DNA of 30,169 nt from Candidatus Helarchaeota archaeon (GTDB taxonomy: Archaea; Asgardarchaeota; Lokiarchaeia; Helarchaeales; HEL-GB-A): contig JAEOSY010000160.1 of the NCBI GenBank assembly GCA_016840125.1, positions 1 through 30,169 on the forward strand, written 5' to 3'. Shown one piece after another: positions 26,001 to 30,169 of the stretch. The translations under genes were made by a program, and so were the position numbers. Position 1 is the stretch's first letter, and the number at the start of each line of letters is the position of its first letter. The notes under the pieces are model-generated. The model was not told the DNA's origin. It was given only the letters and a program-made list of their open reading frames with translations, and did not search any database.

Positions 26001-26635
26001 AATGGTACTCCCCAAGGATGAACTCCTTCTATGGTGTTATAAGTATCTAAAGCCTCCTGAAAGTACTTGAGCGCCTCATCATAACGTCCTTGGGACAAAT
26101 GGATCATTCCAATGTTATTCAAAGACACAGAAACGCCAGCGATCTCTCCAAGCTCTTTTCGAAGATCTAATGATTCCTGATAGTATTTTAGTGCCTTTTC
26201 AAAATTTCCCCTATTATTATAGAGAAATCCTATTCCGTTTAGGGTACCTGCCTTACCTAATCTCATATCATCGTTTTCGGGATATTGGTTCCAGATTTCT
26301 AATGCTTGTTCGAAATGTTGTAGAGCAACGTCATGATTTCCTAAGCTAACATCTATCTGCCCCATACAGGTCAAGCACATACCTTTATACGAAGGATCTT
26401 CGAGATCTTCACAATATTGTAATACCTCTTGGTATTTTTGCATAGCCTGATCATATTCTCCTTTCCCTTCTAAAATCCTACCAATATTAAACATACTTGA
26501 TGTTATTAATTCGGCGTTATTCACTTCTCGCGCTTTTTCTAAAACTTGATTATAAATCTTTAACGCCTCATCAATTTTTCCTTGGTTCTGTGCGTCAATT
26601 CCTGTCTGCAGTAAATCAAAAATCTCATCACTCAT
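23084..26635 (-). CDS. TPR-CHAT protein, putative cysteine protease
   Basis: This 1183-residue protein has two main parts. Residues 1 to about 680 are about 17 tandem tetratricopeptide repeats of 40 residues, most with the consensus LNNIGxxYxxxGxYxEAIKYYxxAL, close to the kinesin-light-chain type. A helical linker (about 680-860) follows. The C-terminus is a CHAT domain, a caspase/separase-clan fold, with PQGILHLFPWE, the catalytic His in HFAGHG (H1042) and the catalytic Cys in SACETG (C1089). Both dyad residues are intact, so protease activity is likely. In bacteria TPR-CHAT proteins include the type III-E CRISPR partner Csx29 and gasdermin-linked proteases; no gasdermin-like or CRISPR gene is present here. 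The ATG at 26635 is preceded by AGGAAGATGG. It stands alone, flanked by small genes. A signalling or stress role is inference. Confidence 0.95.
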   Translation of the reverse strand: MSDEIFDLLQTGIDAQNQGKIDEALKIYNQVLEKAREVNNAELITSSMFNIGRILEGKGEYDQAMQKYQEVLQYCEDLEDPSYKGMCLTCMGQIDVSLGNHDVALQHFEQALEIWNQYPENDDMRLGKAGTLNGIGFLYNNRGNFEKALKYYQESLDLRKELGEIAGVSVSLNNIGMIHLSQGRYDEALKYFQEALDTYNTIEGVHPWGVPLNNIGEIYRIQGNFKGALEYGQKALSIYKSLGDTRNIAASLNNIGLLYLHWGKYDEAIKQYEEALKIWEEIGIIRSKAVTLNNIGDVYNSWAKYDEALGYYQDALDLVEEIGALKVKGNILNSIGLVSILKSEYDEGVKYFNQAMDLGVKTGDIQTKGYAYNNLGLVSQATGKYEEAIMYYNQALQILGEAGNAQAKYTALSNIGEVYFLWGKFQEALKYFQEALNIIETLGSKKDMGVPLNNIGRVYLTWGSYDEAIKYYEKARKICEEIGNRRDFALSLNNIGLVYRTWGKYEEGIQYYQRSLQIQQEIGNLHQTGVSINNIGEIYFLQGKKEEAYNYFQEAMGVFEEVNDPRGVNVSLNNIGLLLQVEGKYKEAIKTYEKVLEMTEQLGDQHSKAIGLNNVGFVYQAWGKQEEAIKYLEQARQINHDLGDLNRESLAITNIGFSFWWQKKYDKALEQFIKAIDIQEGLIGKLKSEEVRISYRSTQLGPYEAISEMLVERFQEEPKEEYLRQALKFLELSKAREITDKLESGRVKIETCPELKKLIEIEQKLVYEISQLQNVAETESRKGKARSMTMKQLEERGFELKKIRTQLMEKCKDPGLTRVTKEYDPVPDYQELFKQDQVIVWELLYFPNWYQYQEKFKILVWDEKTMRVFESNNFEKEQLKSLNREFHENFAKPTRQAQKVAMEKLKLLQEKLTELLPIELIETLENKKKLLLIPQGILHLFPWEIVEKIGLKLPIIRSYSLGLLRSCMKREKETRNILLIANPNYNIKNLDLPGADLEARSIKEVLKKEKQQFELLDHEEAIESAFVKLVDQEFGIIHFAGHGVYDPIKKDPWMSGLLFYRADGYDLRTVTELVMQGFKGTPLCILSACETGRADISKGGDELVGLIRGLTLAGVTSIVATHWLLDDSVAPHFMRAFYEHFLQGKDVSESLFLARKQVYADLRNPVDWGVYTIYGNPFKKMAK
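24595..26635 (-). repeat. 120-bp-period tandem repeats encoding the TPR array
   Basis: About 17 degenerate units of 120 bp code for the TPRs of the CHAT protein. The element encoding LNNIG recurs every 120 bp. Neighbouring units are related but not identical, so the array is old rather than freshly amplified. Confidence 0.85.
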
Positions 26636-26784
26636 CTTACCATCTTCCTATTTTCAATTAATAATTGTTATTTAATTACTATAATGATAATAAAAAAATC
26701 CTAAACTTACTTTAAATTACTAGCTTAATTATGAATAGCTATTCGAAAAAAAAACTTGGAGTGTCTTAAATCTGAAGGAGAATC

Positions 26785-27305
26785 ATGTTGATAAAGCAGA
26801 ATCTACTGTAGTTAAAGAAAAAAAACCAGCGAAACTACATAAACAGGCAAAGGAATATTTAATTTTTCAATTATATGTAAGTTCGGAGTATATCTTTACT
26901 AAATTCGGCTTAGATGAACTTAAAAGATACTATCAATTCAACCAAGAAAGTTTTTTCAACTTAAAACTGAGCGGGGTGTTGAAGCTACTTGAGGGTGTTA
27001 TTAAAAGACTTCCCAAACGGCTTAAAATTAAAGAAGGGTTGAAAACCTTTCTTGATCAAATGCAGTTCCTTGAGGATCCTAAACATTTACATGTGCGTGA
27101 AATCACTAACCAAAAAGCGACGTTTGAGATAACAAAATGCACGGTTCGGAAAGAATTCAATAAGCTCGCCAAGAAGTCGGGTAATACTGAGTTAATTGAT
27201 AAGTGTTGTCTATGGTGCATTGAATCAATCCCCTATGCTACGAATTATGGATTTGAGTATCGCATTGAAATAACCGAGAAAGGCTGTTTGAATTATTTAG
27301 AATGA
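26785..27305 (+). CDS. Cys-containing unknown protein with apparent N-terminal frameshift
   Basis: The open frame ending at 27305 stays open back to 26739 but has no ATG; its first usable start is a GTG at 26976 with no ribosome site. An ATG at 26785 has a perfect AAGGAG four nt upstream but sits in another frame, giving eight residues and then TAG at 26809. One extra base near 26788 would join the two and give about 173 residues beginning MFDKAEST. I therefore read this as one gene with a -1 base change, either real or a sequencing error. The C-terminal part has cysteines at C55, C77, C78, C81 and C104 when counted from the GTG (CCLWC, EKGCLNYLE), and a strand pair YGFEYRIEIT. The Cys pattern faintly recalls ATC-hydrolase-type domains, but I cannot place it. 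It is divergent from the TPR-CHAT gene. Confidence 0.55.
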
Positions 27306-27352
27306 AAAATAGTGATTCAAAAAAGAGTGGGATTTGGTGCTAGACGCATCAA

Positions 27353-27589
27353 TCATATGTTAAAAAGCTTATCTAGGGCTTTTGAAGGTTCTCTAAAGAA
27401 GCTACTTTGAAACTCTGCATCCATAGATAATTTATCAACGGCGGTCTGAACATCTCGGTCTGTGATTTTGTTGGAAGATACCAATTTATCCAAGTTATGA
27501 ACAACGATATTGATTTGGTCCTTCTTCAATCCCGCCCTTTCGAGTGAGCTTATCTGATTACTTGTTAATCCTATTTTCTTCATCTCCAT
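27353..27589 (-). CDS. Small helical protein of unknown function
   Basis: A 78-residue, mostly helical protein. The first half (GLTSNQISSLERAGLKKDQI) reads like a helix-turn-helix or UBA-like bundle. The last 24 residues (DAEFQSSFFREPSKALDKLF) resemble the DxeFrxxLxxdPxxAL pattern of nitrile-hydratase-type leader sequences. No core peptide with Cys, Ser or Thr follows that segment, so a precursor role is doubtful. There is no ribosome site, but a TATA-like box about 24 nt upstream suggests a leaderless message starting at this ATG. It is convergent with the frameshifted gene, 47 bp apart. Confidence 0.6.
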   Translation of the reverse strand: MEMKKIGLTSNQISSLERAGLKKDQINIVVHNLDKLVSSNKITDRDVQTAVDKLSMDAEFQSSFFREPSKALDKLFNI

Positions 27590-27606
27590 TCAAAAAAATG
27601 TGAAAT

Positions 27607-27616
27607 CTTTATATTT
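27607..27616 (-). promoter_or_regulatory. TATA-like box for a leaderless message
   Basis: AAATATAAAG on the minus strand is centred about 23 nt before the ATG at 27589, the spacing expected when transcription begins at the start codon. Confidence 0.45.
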
Positions 27617-27777
27617 TTTTACAACGTTAGTTTTGAGATATTTAAGTATTCTTGGAAACTTTTTAAAGTCCCAGATAAACAGAATGCGCATAATACTTTC
27701 AGCCATCTCTCTCACCCATATCTGTTTAATCTGATCAAGTGGACAAAGAATCTTTTTAAAGTGATCCACGATCTTTT

Positions 27778-27993
27778 ATGTTAGTGATGAAAATGCATGT
27801 AGTAAAACTTAGAACCCAGTTAAAACTTACATCCGCAAACTTGTATGATCAGTTATCCTCTGAACAGAAGATTATTATTCTGAGAACGCTCTTTGGAGGC
27901 TCTCTTGAGAAAGTCGCTTTTTGGGATCTCTATCGAACGCTAAAAAAACTCAAATCTCACTATCGGTTTGGTGAATTCCTGGTTACAAAATAA
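27778..27993 (+). CDS. Small basic protein of unknown function
   Basis: A 71-residue, Lys/Leu-rich protein (LYDQLSSEQKIIILRTLFGG, then WDLYRTLKKLKSHYRFGEF), probably two or three helices. It has no known motif, signal or membrane segment. Three ATGs lie close together (27778, 27787, 27793). The first is taken because a TATA-like CTTTTTAAAG lies about 22 nt upstream, as for a leaderless message. No good ribosome site exists. The coding call is moderate because the frame is short. Confidence 0.5.
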   Translation: MLVMKMHVVKLRTQLKLTSANLYDQLSSEQKIIILRTLFGGSLEKVAFWDLYRTLKKLKSHYRFGEFLVTK

Positions 27994-28063
27994 ACCCAAT
28001 TTTTTATAAAGAAACGGAAGAATCAATAATTAATTAATTCATATCTACTACTTTGGGGTACGA

Positions 28064-28717
28064 ATGGAAATTAAAATTCTCTATGATAATGAGGCTAAAT
28101 CGGGATTTCAAAAAGGCTGGGGTTTCTCGTGTCTGATTGAACTTAATAACGTGAAAATTCTCTTTGACACCGGTGATGGTCCCGGTTTTTTATTAAACCT
28201 ACAAAAATTTAATGTAAATCCAGACGAAATTCAATATGTTATTTTATCCCACCCCCATCATGATCATATTGGCGGATTAGGTCATTTATTCCAAATTAAT
28301 TCTGATCTAAGAGTGATTGTCCCATCCTTTTTTCCAATCAACTTAAAAATGCAGATAATGTCCTCTTGCCAGATGCATGAGACATTTGGCTATGAGCAAG
28401 TCTTGGAAAATGTATATGTCGATACAGCTATGAATCACCTGTATGAACAGTTTTGCCTCGTAAAGCTGGATCAGGGGCTCCTTATTGTCACAGGATGCGC
28501 CCACCCTGGATTGGACCTTATTTTAAAAAGAGCAGCTGGATATGGTTTCCCAATTTTTGGTGTAATTGGTGGATTCCATGGATTCAGGAAATTTGAAGTT
28601 CTGAAAGATCTAAAATTTGTGGCTCCCTGCCATTGTACCAAATATAAAGAGGATATTCTTAAACGCTTCCCCAACACTGCCCAGCTCTGCGCATCCGGCA
28701 CGGCTTTTCAATTTTAA
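28064..28717 (+). CDS. MBL-fold hydrolase, MJ0301-type dihydropterin RFA-P synthase family
   Basis: A 217-residue metallo-beta-lactamase-fold protein. The metal-binding motif is SHPHHDH at residues 62-68 (H63, H65, D67, H68). Later family elements are TGCAHPG and GGFHGF, and CHCTKY near the end. This subgroup is often annotated as 7,8-dihydropterin-6-methyl-4-(beta-D-ribofuranosyl)aminobenzene-5'-phosphate synthase, after the methanopterin-pathway enzyme MJ0301. The nearby mtd and fwd genes show that the host uses methanopterin-type carriers, which makes that role credible. Many members have unknown substrates, so it is not certain. The ATG at 28064 follows GGGGTACGA, a usable ribosome site. 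It is a single gene, about 140 bp before the acyl-CoA dehydrogenase. Confidence 0.87.
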   Translation: MEIKILYDNEAKSGFQKGWGFSCLIELNNVKILFDTGDGPGFLLNLQKFNVNPDEIQYVILSHPHHDHIGGLGHLFQINSDLRVIVPSFFPINLKMQIMSSCQMHETFGYEQVLENVYVDTAMNHLYEQFCLVKLDQGLLIVTGCAHPGLDLILKRAAGYGFPIFGVIGGFHGFRKFEVLKDLKFVAPCHCTKYKEDILKRFPNTAQLCASGTAFQF

Positions 28718-28857
28718 CTTTTCCATCTTCCGAAATTTAAGTTCAATGATAACAAACCCTTTCTTATCACTACGTAAATAAATTCAATTATCATACTTCG
28801 ACAACTATTTTAAAGACTTGAATAATCGTAAACCAAATTCATGTACGAGGTTTGAAG

Positions 28858-30069
28858 ATGTCAAGTGTATTTTATACTCCTGAAGAGGTAGAATTTAGGA
28901 AAGAACTTCACGAATGGCTGAAAGAGAACATAACTCCCCTCGTGAAACCCGCAATTGATGGGGATTATGATTCCGTTAGGAAAGCGCTAAAAATAATGGG
29001 AAAAAAAGGGCTCCTTGGCTCAATCCACGACCCCAAATACGGTGGTAGTGGAAAAGGCGCTGTTTGGGAATCGATTCTAGCAGAAGAGGTTGCTGGGATT
29101 AACGGGGCTATTGAAATGACCCGTCTGGTGAGCGCAACGTTATTTGGAATGCCTCTCACAACCTATGGTACCGAAAAACAGAAGCAAGAAATATTACCAA
29201 AACTCACAAAAGGTGAAATCATTGGCGCGATCGCTATGACCGAAGACACCGCAGGTTCGGATTTGACGATGATGAAGACTGAGATCACACGTGAGGGTGA
29301 TGAATACGTTGTAAATGGTCATAAACGCTATATTACTAACGGTGGGAAAGCAGATATCCTTTCACTTTACGGTGTACTCACGAACATTGATGAAAAGAAT
29401 CCCCGAAAGAAAATCACGGGTGTTCTCGTTGACACGAAGACGAAAGGATTTAAGGTAGCAGAAGAATATGATCTTTCTGGAATGGAAGGTGCTTCAGTAG
29501 CTCGATTGGAATTCAATGATATGCGCGTACCTGTGGAAAATTTAGTTGGAGAGGAAGGTAAAGGATTTTATATCCTTATGTCCGAATTGGATGTTGAACG
29601 TGTAGGAATGGCAGCGGCTTGCGTAGGGCATGCCCAAGCTGCATTTGATATTGCTCTAAAGTATTCTACTGAACGCATCCAGTTTAAAAGACCTATTGCT
29701 AATCTTGAAGGCGTGAGTTTTCGGTTAGCTGATGCTGCTACCAAGCTTCAAGCTGCTCGTCTCTTAACACTTGAGGCGGCAAAAATGATAGATGCTCACC
29801 GAGAAAAAGAAGCCACAATTACTGCTTCGATGGCATTTGCGTATGGTACCGAAATGGAGCTTGAAACGACCAATTCTGTGGTTATGACCCTAGCGGGTGA
29901 GGCAATAACTAAACGAACCGACGTACCTTCTGTCATGTGGCGCATGGCGCCCGTTATGTGGGTCGTTGGTGGAACAACGGATATCCAAAAATTCATCATC
30001 CAACGTCAATTATATGCTCCCTTCATGAAGAAAAAGAAAAAGGTCGCCCCGAAACCCAAAGCGAGTTAA
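28858..30069 (+). CDS. Acyl-CoA dehydrogenase
   Basis: A flavoprotein of 403 residues that oxidises an acyl-CoA to the 2-enoyl-CoA. Family order is clear: helical N-terminus, the FAD/substrate motif AMTEDTAGSD at 126-135, beta domain (YVVNGHKRYITNGGKADI), then the C-terminal helical domain with a YSTERIQFKRPIANLEG segment. At the position of the catalytic Glu of MCAD (YEGT) this protein has VGGT (G371), so the base is probably E247 in SELDVERVG, the location used by isovaleryl- and long-chain-acyl-CoA dehydrogenases. The C-terminus is a basic tail (KKKKKVAPKPKAS). The ATG at 28858 is chosen over TTG 28852, because GAGG lies seven nt before it. Partner electron-transfer flavoprotein genes are not in the window. 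Confidence 0.94.
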   Translation: MSSVFYTPEEVEFRKELHEWLKENITPLVKPAIDGDYDSVRKALKIMGKKGLLGSIHDPKYGGSGKGAVWESILAEEVAGINGAIEMTRLVSATLFGMPLTTYGTEKQKQEILPKLTKGEIIGAIAMTEDTAGSDLTMMKTEITREGDEYVVNGHKRYITNGGKADILSLYGVLTNIDEKNPRKKITGVLVDTKTKGFKVAEEYDLSGMEGASVARLEFNDMRVPVENLVGEEGKGFYILMSELDVERVGMAAACVGHAQAAFDIALKYSTERIQFKRPIANLEGVSFRLADAATKLQAARLLTLEAAKMIDAHREKEATITASMAFAYGTEMELETTNSVVMTLAGEAITKRTDVPSVMWRMAPVMWVVGGTTDIQKFIIQRQLYAPFMKKKKKVAPKPKAS

Positions 30070-30091
30070 ATTTCTTTTTTTTTCTTTTTTT
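30070..30091 (+). terminator. T-rich terminator after the acyl-CoA dehydrogenase gene
   Basis: Right after the stop codon three T-runs (one of nine) broken by single C residues fill about 20 nt, a typical archaeal T-tract. Confidence 0.5.
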
Positions 30092-30169
30092 AACATGATC
30101 CGCAAAAGTAATCTTTTAAGGCTTTGTGAGGAGTTCTCGGGTGTCCTTGATTAACTGGTGGATTCTCGG
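30090..30169 (-). CDS. Possible C-terminal end of a gene entering from the right edge
   Basis: On the minus strand the frame from the window edge to a TAA at 30090-30092 is open for 25 codons and ends in DYFCGSC. It would converge on the acyl-CoA dehydrogenase gene, sharing the T-rich gap. The fragment is too short to name or to be sure that it is coding. Confidence 0.3.
   Translation of the reverse strand, partial: ENPPVNQGHPRTPHKALKDYFCGSC

Noticed and set aside
24595..26635. Regularly spaced repeats that could suggest a CRISPR array
   Set aside because: The 120-bp period matches 40-residue TPR units in an intact coding frame, and the units are degenerate without spacers.
26731..26769. 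ATG at 26731 as start of the frameshifted gene
   Set aside because: It is in a different frame, gives 12 residues before a stop, and lacks a ribosome site; the ATG at 26785 has a perfect one.
27784..27860. GTGATGA followed by CTGA about 65 nt later, as in a C/D-box guide RNA
   Set aside because: No internal D' and C' boxes and no terminal stem are present, and the region overlaps a plausible small coding frame.
1..30169. tRNA, rRNA, riboswitch, transposase or phage genes
   Set aside because: Reading both strands I found no cloverleaf, conserved rRNA block, transposase motif or integrase motif; this is a visual search only.

Overview
The window looks like chromosome of an Asgard (Promethearchaeota) archaeon. 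A longin-domain protein sits next to a Ras-superfamily GTPase that has its own longin-like N-terminal extension. Further along is a gelsolin-like domain joined to a zinc ribbon, a coiled coil and a helix-hairpin-helix tail. The same window carries archaeal C1 enzymes: F420-dependent methylene-H4MPT dehydrogenase (mtd), formylmethanofuran dehydrogenase subunits B and D, and FwdF/FwdG-type ferredoxins. It also has a type II methionine aminopeptidase, and TATA-like boxes and T-rich tracts where archaeal promoters and terminators are expected. Lineage within Asgard cannot be fixed by reading alone. The DNA is A+T-rich. I found no rRNA, tRNA, CRISPR array or insertion sequence.

Layout. 1-4429 (mostly minus strand): a creatininase-family hydrolase cut by the window edge, the GTPase and longin pair, the gelsolin fusion and a GNAT acetyltransferase. 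4523-8199 (plus): a small helical unknown, mtd, and a B12-binding radical SAM enzyme with a SPASM-like cysteine tail. 8232-9956 (minus): fwdB and fwdD. 10092-12773 (plus): a GH38 alpha-mannosidase. 12778-14717: two related small ferredoxins on opposite strands, a membrane protein, and a four-cluster FwdF-type polyferredoxin. 14764-18144 (plus): a HAD phosphatase, an NDP-forming acyl-CoA synthetase alpha subunit, a PhnN-like kinase and a membrane protein. 18156-21042 (minus): methionine aminopeptidase coupled to an MFS transporter, and a membrane protein. 21195-22118 (plus): a DUF134 HTH regulator behind a perfect 20-bp palindrome, with a NifX-type protein. 22136-26635: a zinc-ribbon protein, a membrane protein, and a 1183-residue TPR-CHAT putative protease. 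26785-30169: a gene with an apparent frameshift, two small unknowns, an MJ0301-type MBL-fold protein, an acyl-CoA dehydrogenase, and perhaps the end of a further gene.

How the genes work together. Mtd, FwdB, FwdD, the FwdF/G ferredoxins and perhaps the MBL-fold protein serve the tetrahydromethanopterin branch of the Wood-Ljungdahl pathway. The missing Fwd A and C subunits must lie elsewhere. The ADP-forming CoA ligase subunit and the acyl-CoA dehydrogenase fit acyl-CoA metabolism with energy conservation. The longin/GTPase pair and the gelsolin fusion fit the eukaryote-like cytoskeletal and membrane toolkit of Asgard archaea. The most notable items are the zinc ribbon-gelsolin-coiled coil-HhH fusion, the longin/longin-GTPase operon, the TPR-CHAT protein, and the radical SAM enzyme between the C1 genes. 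I saw no clear multi-gene defence system.
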